This document shows, one piece after another, positions 1-13,629 of a DNA stretch of 64,000 nt (position 1 is the first letter of the stretch; each line of letters opens with the position of its first letter). Origin of the DNA: Echinarachnius parma (Eukaryota > Echinodermata > Echinoidea > Clypeasteroida > Echinarachniidae); NCBI GenBank assembly GCA_037951105.1, contig JBAMJV010008219.1, positions 30,001 through 94,000 on the forward strand. Direction: 5' to 3'. The notes below the pieces were generated by a model. That model had not been told where the DNA came from, ran no database searches, and saw only the letters and a list, made by a program, of their open reading frames with translations. The translations under genes and the position numbers were made by a program.

Positions 1-149
1 CACTTTTTATTTGTGGTGTATTTTAAATCACAACCATCAAAATATAACATTTTAATGCGAGGTTTAGCATTTCACTGAATGATTAAGTTCTTACTCAGAA
101 CAAATCAATATTGTATTAAATTATAGTTTATGCATTATGTATAGGAACT

Positions 150-925
150 GTGTGTCAACTCGTAAACACATAAACCAATCGAACCAATACTGCCCGTAGT
201 GTTACTTAAATTAGTCGGAAATAACCAACTCGTTCAGAGATTCCCTTTAATATATATATGACGTCATGGGTGATTTAAAATGTATAATGAAACCAGACGC
301 AGTCTCCGTGGAACAACCTTCGGAACATTGGCTGATTTGTGGTCTATACTTAAATATGCATTACAACGGTATAATAATGCCAACTCGTTCATTGTATACA
401 CCTAAACAATTCAAACCAATACTGCAAGTAGTGTTACATCAATATGCATTGCAATGGTATAATAAAGCAAAATCGTTCAGTGTATACACCTAAACAAATC
501 AAACCAATACTGCACCTAATGTAACTTAAATATGCATTACAATTGTATCATAAAGTCAAATCGTTCATTGTTTACACCTAAACAAATCGAATCAATACTG
601 CACGTATAATGTAACTTAAATATGCATTTCAATGGTATCATACAGTCAAATCGTTTGATTACAACCATAACAACGGTATAATAAAGCAAAATCGTTAATT
701 GTATACACCTAAACAAAGCATACCAATACTGCACCTAATGTAACTTAAATATGAATTTCAACGGTATCATACAGTCAAATCGTTCATTGTTTACACCTAA
801 ACAAATCAAATCGATACTGTCATGACTTTGCGTAATGCTATACCTAAATAATGATGCATTACAACCACAACGGTATCATAAAATCAAATCGGTCATTGTA
901 TACACCTAAACAAATTACACCCACT
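150..925. repeat. Minisatellite, unit about 87 bp
   Basis: About eight degenerate head-to-tail copies of a unit containing ATATGCATTACAACGGTATA, then AAATCGTTCATTGTATACAC, then CCAATACTGCACCTAATGTA. Successive CCAATACTGC-type words fall near 412, 500, 589, 719 and 807, a spacing of 87-90 bp with one hybrid unit. The first copies (150-260) are the most diverged. Short open frames inside the array are by-products of the repeat and look non-coding. Confidence 0.85.
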
Positions 926-3043
926 CTAATCAGGGTTGTTGTTATTGATCGGTCACTTTACTATTGCGAAGGCAGCAGTAATCAATTTGACCATCGTCCT
1001 CGTGCAGCTGCGGGTAGTCACATCTCGACGGGTGAGAGCGAGTAGGGCGTTAAGTCATTATTTTTTGGAATTATTGAGTTATGCCTCGAATCTCGCATCA
1101 GGTTTAGCATCCCTTTTGTGAGGGAATTGTTCACGTAATATTTAATCAAAGCTTTGGAAATATTCATTACATAATATATGTAAGCGCGTTACAGTTGGTT
1201 TCTACGTGGCTTTCAAAATGTCATACATGATTAATTCAGAAGTACAACAAGTGAATTAAACGCCCTTCTCTTTCTCAGCCGATTTTGGAAATGATTAGTG
1301 AAAGTGGTTACAGTTGCTAGGGCAAGGATAATCTTTGTTTGTTTGTTTTTTCCGCCTAAAACAAATTACTTCTCATTTTTTTTGTTTTCTTCAAACTTGC
1401 ATAATAGGTTTGTTTAATCGTTTTCTCACGGGTATTGCCATTTGACTCTTATCATGCTAGGCACGCTTGCGGGTTAGAGATCATAAAAGTCAGGCCATGG
1501 AAGATGGTTAAAGGCCAAAGGGAAATTAAAGGGAATTCCCACCGGTATATTCGACGCGTGGATCCATATTGCGCACTTTTACGCACGGTACGTAATCCCC
1601 ATTGACTCAGTTATAAGTAGCGATCGCAAACTGTCCCACTACACGAAGGCCCGAATCGCGTTCGAAATATTTGTACTAGTCGAATCATGGTCGAATGGAA
1701 TTCCATCAGAGATGTTTACGAGCGAAACTATTACGTAATACGCTTAACCGCACCGACTTCACAGTGCCGCTTTTTGTTCTTATCAGCGATTGCCTCAGGG
1801 CTCAGGTGACAGCTCGAGCAATTCGCTCGGTATATAGATACAAGCTGTGTGCTGCATGCATTTTCATAAGAAGCACCGCTCTTCGATCGATTCAACACAT
1901 ATCGTGAGTTTACCTCGGGAGATTACGGTGGATTACGAGTTGGAATTTGCTGACTACCCATTCTAACCCACGCATATATGCCTTTAAACACTGTCATTAT
2001 TGCTTACTGTTACTGGTAAATGCAAAGCTCATGTCACTTCGAGTCGTATTATTTCCTTTTTGGGATTCACTGATAATGGGACACAAATATTTTTGAAACC
2101 GATATCAACTGTTTTGACTGATCAAAACGTCAACGGTTATATACAGCGCCGCAACATCATCTTCCTTTTCAAAAACAAGGACACGAATCAAACGATTACA
2201 ACTTCTAAATCTAAACCATGCATATCTTGCTTCACAGATTAAGTTATTGATATAACCTATAATTTATACGATGTTTATTTGTTCGTTTTACCGGCTAACC
2301 TTATTTTGGAAATGAACGATGAACGCGCAGGGCCCAATTAACCGTTATGCCTGTGTTGTGATGTATCGGATTCGTATCGCATCGTATCCTGTCCGGATCG
2401 GATTGTTCGCAAGAGTTTCTATATCTTGTCGCGGGAAAGCCACAGGGACTTAGAAGTGACGTCGCGGTCACGTGTTCACGTATTAAAGCCAATATAGGGA
2501 AAATGTTTGGTACTGAAACGATCGCACCTGAACAGGCTTATTCGATCGAGCGAATGTGCTGAATCTTGTTAGGGAAAAGAGAGCAAAAGTTGGGTGGGGG
2601 GGGGGGGGGTGGGGAATACACCCCTCTTATCTATATTGACTATTTAATCATCCCGTTATACATATTAAACGTCGGAGAATAACAGGGTAAAAATTAGACG
2701 ATGATGCGGAAATGCCTCCCCCTTTTTAGATTAAATTTTCAAACGTCTGCCTAGAAAAGTTCAAAAGAGATATTGGCCAAGTAATCCGGGATCTTTATCG
2801 AAGAAGAAATTATTTATTCCCCTTTGCAAAATTCACCTGCAACGAACATTTCAATCAAAGAAGGGCAATTTGGAAGAAGAGGAGGAAGTTGTCCTCTAAT
2901 TTCATTTTGTTTATCACAAAATATAAAATCTGTGAGTGCAATAAAAGGACAAATATGACATAGCCTACTTGAATCGTTCATGAAAATTACACATTTTGCT
3001 ATTATTATGGTAAACGCATCTAATATGCTTCACACCAACAGTA
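926..3043. other. No recognised gene; two anonymous short ORFs
   Basis: No domain or repeat family was recognised. Open frames of 70 codons (1695-1907, plus) and 80 codons (2000-2242, plus) match nothing I know and lack clear coding bias. A G run with one T interruption lies at about 2594-2621. Segments around 1500-1900 and 2330-2500 are richer in CpG than their surroundings. Confidence 0.5.
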
Positions 3044-3404
3044 AATGGATATAGTAACCTTGTCCAATTCCTCGAAACCTACTTGGAACTCTAGCGGTTC
3101 TCTCATACCTTGATGTATTCATATTACCAAAAGAAACATGGGACAGGTTTCCGTTTTCGAATTTCCCTTTCGTTAAAAAGAAATTTACAATTGAAGCGTT
3201 CAGATGTTGAACTATCCACTCGACCGTGTACAAAGTCAATGCAATAAGTTAGTGAATATCAATTTGCTTTTCTGCTCATTACTCGGCCATTTAACATCCA
3301 TTTAACGCGAAATGTTCATACATTACCCAGTGGACATATCAGATCACAACACTACACATTATATTAACCATTCATCACTTTCTGCACTTGTCAAATCCGT
3401 TTAA
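3044..3404 (-). mobile_element. Non-autonomous TTAA element, family A (diverged)
   Basis: Reverse-oriented, diverged copy of family A. It starts with ATAGTAACCTTGTCCAATTC (compare TTAGTAACATTGTCCAAATC in good copies) and contains the shared core with CTCATTACTCGGCCAT and CCCAGTGGACATATCAGAT. It ends in a decayed TIR, CTTGTCAAATCCGTTTAA. The left TTAA is lost. No coding capacity. Confidence 0.75.
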
Positions 3405-4147
3405 CCAGTACGGAAACCTAGTTGGCTGTGAACAGACTCTATGGGGATTCTAGTATATCGAAAGGATACATTCGAACCTGTTTAAGTGGCCATGGCCCTA
3501 TCTATATCAGCCAACCTGTCTATGGTGGCTAATAAAACTGACCCCCAGCATACAAAAAACAAATGTTATGGAATCTGTCTATAGAGGTCACCTGTCTGCA
3601 ATGTCCACGTTTCCCTTAGGGGGGATTTTGTTTTACACTTTTTACTATAGGTTTGTAACTTTACAAATGACACCAGTTTAGCTTCCCCAGTGAGCTGATA
3701 TCGGGATTATCTCTTCAAGATTCAACGATAAAATAATCGATTTCGTTCTAGTTTAGTTTTCGCAGGTAGTTGTAGAACAGAGAAATGACCTGTCATACCT
3801 GATATGGCGTTTTCTGTTGTTATTAATTCCCATTAACCTTTCAAGTGCACACACTCTGTTTCTCTATTGACGCTACCAACCAATCATTCTTAATTGCGAT
3901 TTCCTTGACTTTAGAAAAATTTACCTCGTAAATGAGGGGGCGAGGATTTTATTTTTTGTTCAGATTAGATTCTAAACAGATTGACATGTTCTATTATATG
4001 GAATAATCAGACTCATCTTTCGGCAGCCTTCGTCATCATGCTTATCGAGACGTGCAAGGTCAAATTCAGTCAGATTAACAGCTAGTCTTTTTGACCAGAC
4101 CCGCTTATCGTTTATCATAGTGTAACATTGTGCAATACCGTAATTGA
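3405..4147. other. No recognised feature
   Basis: AT-rich sequence with no recognised gene. An open frame of 110 codons (3972-4304, minus) runs into the neighbouring transposon remnant and resembles nothing known. Confidence 0.4.
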
Positions 4148-4322
4148 GGTGATCTAGTACAAATATTATTGACATGTGCAACGAATGACGAAGGGTTAAT
4201 AAAATGTGTGTTTCTGTAATCTGATATATTATATGTCCACTGAGTGATGTGTCAACATTCCTTAGACTGGAATTCTTAGTATTAGTTTGTGTTGGCTTTG
4301 ACAATGTTACTAGATCCTTTTA
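4148..4322 (+). mobile_element. Internally deleted family A remnant
   Basis: The left end GATCTAGTACAAATATTATT runs into TGACATGTGCAACGAATGAC and TATGTCCACTGAGTGATG, as in the copy at 50924. It then jumps to a terminal GACAATGTTACTAGATCC near 4300-4318. The middle of the element is missing. Confidence 0.65.
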
Positions 4323-4387
4323 ATACAACTTCATATCTATTTTCTATCAGCCTTGACTTGAAATTACCATCAATACCAAAACTCTAT

Positions 4388-4765
4388 ATTTTTCCCAAAA
4401 GGAATGTTTGAGACTTCAATAATGTACCAATTACATTGTCAGATTCTTGAGAATGATATGTAAGAATTTCATAGAAAAAGAATAAAGTTTACCTAGTGAA
4501 AACAGAGAAAATTAATGTCTGATGTTATTCCGATCGTTCGCATGAAGTATCCGAATTCGGATACTATGGACGATTGAATATCCGAATTCAGATACTCTTG
4601 ACTACGGTCGGAAACCGTGTATAGACGCTCTCAAATTCAATCTGAAATATATCCATGATTATGGAGACATTACACAAATTTCATTCTTCTTTTATCATAA
4701 GCCAAACAACAAGGTACAAGAGACGTGGGAAAGGTCCAAGCGATTTAGGTTTAAACTAAACAAAA
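4388..4765 (+). mobile_element. Non-autonomous element, family D (ends decayed)
   Basis: Family D core: GAGACTTCAATAATGTACC, TTCTTGAGAATGATATGT, TTTACCTAGTGAAAACAG, TTCCGATCGTTCGCATGAAG and a pair of CCGAATTC words. It ends with AACAACAAGGTACAAGAGA. Other copies lie at about 23568, 35545 and 47541. This copy lacks both TIRs. Confidence 0.75.
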
Positions 4766-5677
4766 GCTTCCATAAATGGACAGGAATGCAACAGTAAACT
4801 CGATGGTTACTGTTCTCTCATTGCTTAGAATAACTAAGAAGTGACTAATATTTGAGTTGTATAATTATTATTTTATGAAAGCGTCAAATATTTTTTTATT
4901 TTTTTTATGTTAGAGTTCATGCTATTGTTTTAATTTATAATACCACAATCACTATATAGCTTCCATAGACGATAGTAATAAATGGCATGACAAGGTAAAT
5001 TGCTTGTTAGGAGTGGATGATTTTTAAAATGCACAATTGTGTGAATAGGCCTATGTCTAACGGCATTGAAATCATCGATAGCTTTGCGTTCCATTCCACA
5101 TTAAATATACTTCACTCTAAATGATTAATGCTTGTTTAATCTCGATGTCTCAAATATCCTTGAAATGTGTCGACTAGATGTCATTCAATATGTTATACGT
5201 ACGTTATATACAATATAAATTATAGCGTTTATTCGGAAAATCTTTGTTTGGTATCCATGCTTATGTTCTTTAGCAGGATTAAATTGTGATATTAGGTTAC
5301 AGCGCCGTGACGTCAAGAATATTATTGACTACTATGATGTATTCAGTTTTCTGTGTAATGTAACACTCATAACAGGAAATAATATACATGAATAAGCAAA
5401 CGGGGTTGAACATAATACGTGATAATGATTAACAACACTTGAAAATGTCAACATTCTAACCCCATCAAACCTTCTACAAGTGCTTATGAATATAATTATT
5501 ATCCATGCATACATGTTTAAGTAAAATAGATCGTCTTGAATTATGGATGGCCACCCGAAGCCAATAGGAGTGTGCGCTAGAATACTTTCGAATCGAACCT
5601 AATCGACAAAAATAAAATTAGTCGCAAAAAAGTATTCCGACGTCCCCATGAACAATGCCAGTATAGACTAAGCCTTT
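4766..5677. other. No recognised feature
   Basis: AT-rich intergenic sequence. I see no gene, no clear repeat family and no terminal inverted repeats. Confidence 0.4.
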
Positions 5678-6126
5678 TAACATTTGTTAAAAGAATTACA
5701 CTGGTTACCATTTAGTCAACGCATTCAATTTAAAATTAGTTTGTATATATATAAAATCCTTCATGAAATATCACCGTCATATTTGAATAATGTTATTACT
5801 TTGTATAAACCTACACGCAATCTTCGTTCCGTCACTGACACTTCAAAACTTGTTGTTCCAAGATCTCACTTTGTTTTTGTTGAAAAAAGATTTGCCATTG
5901 CAGCTTCCGTATTATGGAATGCTCTACCACAACACATTAGACAAATGCCGCATGTACTTACCTTTAAAAAGCATTTAAAATCCTTCCTATTTCCTTGATT
6001 TGTTGTAGCTTGTAAAACTCCTGTAATTGTGTTATGTTGTAATTGTTAAATTTGTAAGCGCTATGATACGTTGTGAATAGCGCTATATAAGTAACCTGTA
6101 TTATTATTATTATTATTATTATTATG
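5678..6126 (+). pseudogene. 5'-truncated LINE: ORF2 C-terminus, 3'UTR and ATT tail
   Basis: This is the last ~105 codons of a non-LTR retrotransposon ORF2, open from 5684 to the stop at 5998. It shows the conserved post-RT region of CR1/L2/Jockey-type LINEs: a LKELHWLPFSQRIQFK motif, KILHEISPSYL, then VLWNALPQHIR and a final FKKHLKSFLF. A stop codon immediately upstream and the absence of RT motifs show 5' truncation. The 3' UTR carries GCGCTATATAAGTA followed by an (ATT)n tail at about 6100-6126, a typical LINE tail. It is a dead copy. The family assignment within the CR1/L2/Jockey group is inference. Confidence 0.85.
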
Positions 6127-6604
6127 ATCTGAATCAAATTTTCTGTTTGAATAACGACGATATTATGTTTAAAATGTCAGTAAACTGGAAATGTAACTAA
6201 TCATTAGTTCCATTGCATCAACTTTTAAACAGAAATCCTTAACAATATATTAAAGTAAAATATGCTCAGTTCCACGACAAAAATCTAAAATGTGTTAAAT
6301 CGGCCCGAATTCTTATTTCTTTAACAATCTTAACAAAAAGGACATAAAATACTGTTCTTTCAGGGTATAACTAAGCAGAGGGATATGCATTTATAACAAG
6401 GAGGGACAAACATAATCATGATAATATCCGGTTGCACATGACAACAGTCAATACGATACACAAACCATGGATGTGAAAGGGTTCAACTTGGTATTTAACC
6501 ATGGGCTACCAGATGTGCCGCTGATCAGTATTCGGGCCATTTGTTTGTGACAAAATGTAGGGCCCATGTTGCCATCGAAATATTATTATATTAAAAAAGC
6601 GACT
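6127..6604. other. No recognised feature
   Basis: AT-rich sequence between a LINE fragment and a TTAA element. No gene or repeat was recognised. Confidence 0.4.
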
Positions 6605-7148
6605 TTAAAGTGATCCAGGTAAAGTGTCTAACTCCACGAAAAATAATTGGAGCTTCCTCGTTTCTCTTCTGCCGTGTTGTTTAGCTTATGGTAAGAGAAG
6701 AATAAAATAGGGTTAGATTTTTTCAAATGTCCCTTTAGTATGAAGATAATTATCATTATTTGAAAAGCGTTTGTCAACGCTTTTCAAAAAAAGTACACTT
6801 GTTTCAGCTGGATACGTCCGAGCGTGGGAAACATTCCCGACCTAGAGAACTTTGATCCAACACGTGCCGGAATTCCAGGAATGTTGTATACCGCATATGT
6901 AAACATACACGGGTGCGGATATATCGTCATAGGCTGCCAGTTATAACTGTTGCAATTCTACGACAAGCCATCAGTATTCGGTGATAAAATATGAACTCAA
7001 TATTCGTTTTTTCACTAGGTAAACAGTGTTCGTTTTCCTTCAAACTTTCACAAATCTTTCAATTGTATTTTACAATGATATTGATATAGGATTGAAGTAT
7101 CAAATGTCATTTTGTGCAATATCTGACACTTTACCTGGATCACTTTAA
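6605..7148 (+). mobile_element. Non-autonomous TTAA element, family C
   Basis: 544-bp element bounded by TTAA on both sides. The left terminus TTAAAGTGATCCAGGTAAAG continues GTGTC and is matched perfectly by the reverse complement of the right end (GACACTTTACCTGGATCACTTTAA region). Internal landmarks are CCGTGTTGTTTAGCTTATGG and AGGGTTAGATTTTTTCAAAT, shared with the copy at 61529. No transposase is encoded. Confidence 0.9.
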
Positions 7149-7726
7149 GCAAATTAGTCTGTGCCCCATTCTATACGATTGTTCCAATCTCAGAAAACAG
7201 TTTGTAAATTACAAGGTATATGTAACTAAGGCGGTTACGTGACGTGTTTGCTTCCATATTATTTCACTCTTACGAATTGACACAAATGTACCGTTTTACC
7301 ACATCAGGGCAGTGTTCATGTTTTGATCTCTTTATAATTGAGATGGTTATCATGCGTTTCTGTATGATGTGTTTTTATCGGATATACAAAACAGTTATGC
7401 TGGCTTTAAGATTCTTCGTGCCGATGACCCGAAGTTTAATGAAGACGATATCAGACCTAACACGTGGTTGGATATGGCTAAGCAGTAGGCTAAACAGGCC
7501 AATTTTACTTGACACATGCAATCATTGGATGGTATTTCACCACGTTGCTTGTAAATTAATCCATGCACCCATCCCAGCTAGAAGATTTGAAAGCCTCTTT
7601 TAGAAAAAAAGAAAACAGGTACCTCCGAGTTTTCAACACCTTTTGAATGTCACTTTCATAGATTAAGGATTCAATCAAAGAACGCGTGAAGTTAGGTTTA
7701 GGATATATTAGTACAACTGCTGCTAC
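7149..7726. other. No recognised gene; one anonymous ORF
   Basis: An open frame of 119 codons (7244-7603, plus) has no recognisable domain. Nothing else was identified before the CTA microsatellite. Confidence 0.35.
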
Positions 7727-7733
7727 TAAACTG

Positions 7734-7828
<95 letters not shown>
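7727..7828 (+). repeat. (CTA)n microsatellite, left part
   Basis: About 100 bp of near-perfect CTA repeat. It continues after the inserted element at 8933, so both parts were originally one array. The poly-Leu, poly-Tyr and poly-Ser frames here are artefacts of the repeat. Confidence 0.98.
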
Positions 7829-7830
<2 letters not shown>

Positions 7831-8932
7831 GGGGTGTCGATCCTGGGGGGGCAGGGGGGGCGGTCGCCCCCCCCCCCCCCCCAATGAAAATATTGGGGGG
7901 GCGAACATATCATTTCGCCCCCCCAATAATTCCGAAAATGAGGAAGAAAAAATCGAGTGATATAATGCCAAAGAGGGGAAAGACACATTTATCAATAATT
8001 AATCTTCAAAATAGCCGTTTTTTTAGTTTGAAAAGGACTGTAAATCTCTTTTTTGCCGCGCGCTTTGCGCGCATACAGTTTCTCATATTGCAAGTTTCAT
8101 TTGGGTTGCGGGAACTCACCTTTTGAAATGTGTTGGGCAGCGTAATTTCTCAAACGCACACCTCAAACAAAGTTTATTAAACCTTCATCTATAGATAGCA
8201 CACCGTCACAGAAAAAAAATAATCTTGGTACATACGGTATGCGCTGAACGCAAATCAAATTGGAATATCATGTCCCCCCACATTTGAAAAAGGAGCAGAT
8301 TGTCCCCCTCCCTTTGTCATTATGTATGTTTGGTTCCATACCTATATACTTCATATTACGTGAAATTTCTGTCTCAGGTGTGCACCAAATCGCACAATTT
8401 CACGCCCAAAAATACAAAAGCTCCCTACTGTGGGAGGGGGACACCCCCTCCCACACCCTCCCCCGCTCGGTCGCTTCGCTTCCTCGCAATGTCTCCCCTA
8501 CACTTTTTGAGAAATTGTTGACGCCCTTGCTTAGTTTCATGGGAGCCCAATGCCCTATAGACTATATCGATGGCTCTATAGTATACATGATCACGTGGAT
8601 CCGTCTCGTGCAAGGCTCAGTCTTTTCCTCGCTATGCCCTTTAAAAATACGTTATGAGTAGGTTCACTATTTTATACAATTTTAACACCCATGCTAGGAG
8701 CAAATGTTTGAAATCTAAAAGCTTCCGGGGGCTCCGCCCCCTGGACCCCAATTATTGTCCCCAAATGTGGGTGCCCCCAAAGTCAGGTCTTCGAGCCATC
8801 AAGCCACTTTCAATGAGCGCAAAATAAAACTTCCGGGTATGCCAATGTGGGGCTTTTAGCTCTCTCAGTGGTCACTCTGGAAACATTTACAAATTTCGCC
8901 CCCCCAATCTCAAAAACGGATCGACACCCCTG
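7829..8932. mobile_element. hAT-like non-autonomous element inside the CTA array
   Basis: 1104-bp element with a 15-bp perfect TIR (CAGGGGTGTCGATCC at the left, its complement at the right). The immediate flanks are CTACTACT on both sides, compatible with an 8-bp target duplication, although the repeat context makes this uninformative by itself. The interior has G/C runs near 7850-7925, a palindromic GGGGGCTCCGCCCCC at about 8728 and a G-rich module (about 8380-8510) shared with the element at 61945. The open frames (for example 8260-8661) show no transposase motif. The superfamily call rests on terminal sequence and flank length only. Confidence 0.8.
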
Positions 8933-10951
<2,019 letters not shown>

Positions 10952-11075
10952 ACATATGAAGAGCTTTCTTCCAAAAGGCGCTATATCCACTTTTTTAACT
11001 TTCGAGGAAAACAGGTTTCTTTGCCCAACTTTGTACACGTTTCTTTCCAAAACGCGCTAAATCCAATTTAATACC
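10952..11075 (+). mobile_element. Partial copy of the TA-flanked element at 51350
   Basis: TATGAAGAGCTTTCTTCC, AAAAGGCGCTATATCCACTT and GAAAACAGGTTTCTTTGCCC match the left half of the 51350-51586 element. A second AACGCGCTAAATCCA word near 11060 is in direct rather than inverted orientation, so this copy is rearranged or truncated. Confidence 0.7.
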
Positions 11076-11177
11076 AATTTAGAAAAGCGCGTTTATAATC
11101 CGGATTTTTGATTCCATAGTTGGGTTTAAAATATCTTATTATATAATAATTTTGTTTTCTACGTGACTTTATTGATA

Positions 11178-11563
11178 TTAAAGGGACTTAGTAACATTGT
11201 CCAAATCCTAAAAATAAAATTTTAATTCTAGCGATTCCCTTATACCTTGTTGTATTCGTATTAACAATAAAATCATGGGACAGGTTTCGGTTTTTCAAAT
11301 TTCCCTTTCGTTACAAAGATATGTATGATTGAAGTATTCAGATAAGAAAAACTCCGGGCGAGTTTTTCTTCCGTGTACAAAGTGAGTGCAGTGAGTTACT
11401 GAATATCAGTTTGCATTTTCGCTCATTATTTGGCCATACAATGTCCATTTGACTTTAAATTTTCACACAATACCCTGTGGACATATGAGATAACAACAAA
11501 ATACATTGCATCAACCATTCATCACTTTTTGCACATGTCAACAAAGTTACTAGATCCCTTTAA
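11178..11563 (-). mobile_element. Non-autonomous TTAA element, family A (well preserved)
   Basis: 386-bp element with TTAA at both ends (11178-11181, 11560-11563). The termini are TTAAAGGGACTTAGTAACAT and the complement of TTAAAGGGATCTAGTAACTT, an imperfect TIR. It contains a perfect 11-bp-stem hairpin (AAGAAAAACTC, loop CGGGC, GAGTTTTTCTT) at 11344-11370. It is nearly identical to the copy at 55442. Its right TTAA is also the left TTAA of the family B element that follows. Non-coding. Confidence 0.92.
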
Positions 11564-12035
11564 AGGGATAGTACAGTTTTGGTCAAACTGAATTTTAGTA
11601 ACCAAAACCTGCACCATAACATTACAAACTAATAATTATAACTCCACCATGCTCGAAAGGTATAACACATTACACACGACTTAGTAAAAAGCCTGTTATC
11701 ATTCAAAAACAGCTATTAAAACACAAGACGGGGCTCTCTAAAAACGTATTGGTTTAAACCATGTTTAATTTAAACCTCTTTTGTAAAAGTTTGAAAAGGT
11801 GTAAACATTTTTTTTTTGTCTTAAATCGTCGAATAAACCTAGGATCCCAGGTTTCTTCCGATCGGATATATTTATTGATATTTCAGCTGTTTCGGAACCG
11901 TTTTTGATCAAATAAAGTTTTTTCTGTCATTAAAATTGTATGCTCTTTCAAATTTGATTAATCATTTATCATTACCTCCGAGAAAAAAATATTTCTTGAA
12001 GCGCCCTCTATACCAAAACTTAACTCCCCCTTTAA
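11560..12035 (+). mobile_element. Non-autonomous TTAA element, family B
   Basis: 476-bp element. The left terminus is TTAAAGGGATAGTACAGTTT followed by TGGT. The right terminus is ACCAAAACTTAACTCCCCCT followed by TTAA, giving an imperfect inverted repeat. The core includes AACTCCACCATGCTCGAAAG, CTGTTATCATTCAAAAACAG, GATCAAATAAAGTTTTTTCT and GAAGCGCCCTCTATACC. Two related copies are at 24957 (interrupted by the LINE) and 59827 (reverse). Confidence 0.92.
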
Positions 12036-13157
12036 CTTGAAAGTGATGAACGCATTATTTTGTCGCATCATATGCAGACATCTTCAAGATCAGTCAAACC
12101 TTTCAGTGGTGTAACGTTAATATTCACAGTAATACAGAATATATATACAAGAATCAAGAACAAACACTCGCTATGTAGTATATCTCTCAGTCTCCTTTTC
12201 TGTATGTTCTGAATCTATGTATCATGAATATTTGTATCCTTTTAAAGCTAAAGTTAAAGCTGACAGTAGTGGGAAACGCCCCCACACACAAAAATGAAAT
12301 GTACGCTCTTATTACTAACCATGTGAAATAATATAATTTTACTTATATGGGATTATATACATTTGGCCAGGAAACCGCCTACTAATTGATTTATTTGCAA
12401 AATTATAAAAACTGATTTGCCGCAAATCGATATCGCCAACGCGAAATCGCGCATACGCTACGTACAAAAGACCACGCGGGGCCATGTACAGAATGATGTA
12501 TGTGGAATCCGGTATACGGGCTTGTCGATATCTCCAGCCCAGCGCTAGCGGCGCGGACAGGTGCGAACGGACGGTGGATTTATACATTTCACGGTCGGCC
12601 ATTGGATTTCTTTCGATATGTCTGCATGTAACGATGTTTAGGTCCGGATGTTACCACACAAGCCTTTACAAAAATACTTATTCAACAATATCGATCAATT
12701 AGTTTGGCCAAAATAGATGTTTTCGGAAACTTTCCCAACACTGTTATTTGGCTTTGAAAGAAAAATATACTTGTTAGATCACAAATCTGATTGAATCACT
12801 TTAATAATACTTGACCGAAATAAATGTTAATAGTTTGGTTTGTAAACATCAAAGTACAAACACAACATACGATAAAGGATCTTTAGATGATAGACTTATC
12901 AAACGATCGCAGTGACCGTTTATTATTTTTTATTTATTATTTCGAGCTAATTCCATTTAAATGATATATTGTCAAGACACAATCATCTCAGACTGCCTCT
13001 ATCAATATTCTTTTTTTTCTTCATGTAAGACAATAATCTCACAACTTGTTTTCATTGTAGCTTGCAAGAGTTGGACGGTAATACTGGCTAAAGCAATGTA
13101 TCTTATCTCATAAACATTACAGGATAACGATAACGATTAACGATACATCTTGGACAT
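12036..13157. other. No recognised gene; CpG-rich patch
   Basis: Position 12420-12640 is notably richer in CpG than its surroundings and contains an open frame of 87 codons (12339-12602, minus) with no domain I recognise. It could be a CpG-rich regulatory patch or a diverged exon. The remainder is AT-rich and featureless. Confidence 0.3.
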
Positions 13158-13530
13158 GAATCAGTGGAGGTGTGGCACGATCGGATAGGCGCTAGACTGC
13201 CAAGAACGGGAGCCGGGTTCGAACCCAGATCGATGCCGCCAATACAGCACTAGTGTCCTTCAGCAAGGCAATTTATCCACATTGCTGCTCCCCGCCCAGG
13301 TGCAATATGGGTACTTGGCATGCATGAGGGTATCAAAAGCATGAGTGCACTATATAGTAGCACCTGCTGGAATGCTCCCCAGGGAGTGGAGAAAGTGCAC
13401 AATATAGTGCGGAAGTGTATCAAATGGCCGAGTTGTACATATTAATATTAGATGCAGGTCCCTCTGGGAGAACAGAGCAAAAAGAGCACTAAAGAGGCTA
13501 ACCTGGATAAAGAAGACTACACAAAAAAAA
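13158..13530 (+). mobile_element. tRNA-derived SINE
   Basis: The head resembles a tRNA gene with internal RNA polymerase III promoter boxes: a box A-like TGGCACGATCGG (13173-13184) and a canonical box B GGTTCGAACCC (13216-13226). The tRNA-like fold is imperfect and no tRNA gene is claimed. The body carries TCCTTCAGCAAGGCAATTTA, CACATTGCTGCTCCCCGCCC and AGGTGCAATATGGGTACTTG, a wording I associate with SINE bodies of animals. The 3' part has GTGCACTATATAGTAGCACC and ends near an A-rich stretch (ACACAAAAAAAATACC). The exact ends and target duplication were not determined. Confidence 0.8.
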
Positions 13531-13629
13531 TACCTAGACGATATCCCTTCATGCAGCTACCAACGGAAGTAGGGAAAATCGTATAATCCTAACTCTAATG
13601 ATAATATCTCTGCATCTGTGCCACAGTAA

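Noticed and set aside
13158..13240. Functional tRNA gene
   Set aside because: Box B is canonical but the stems do not fold as a clean cloverleaf, and a SINE body with an A-rich end follows.
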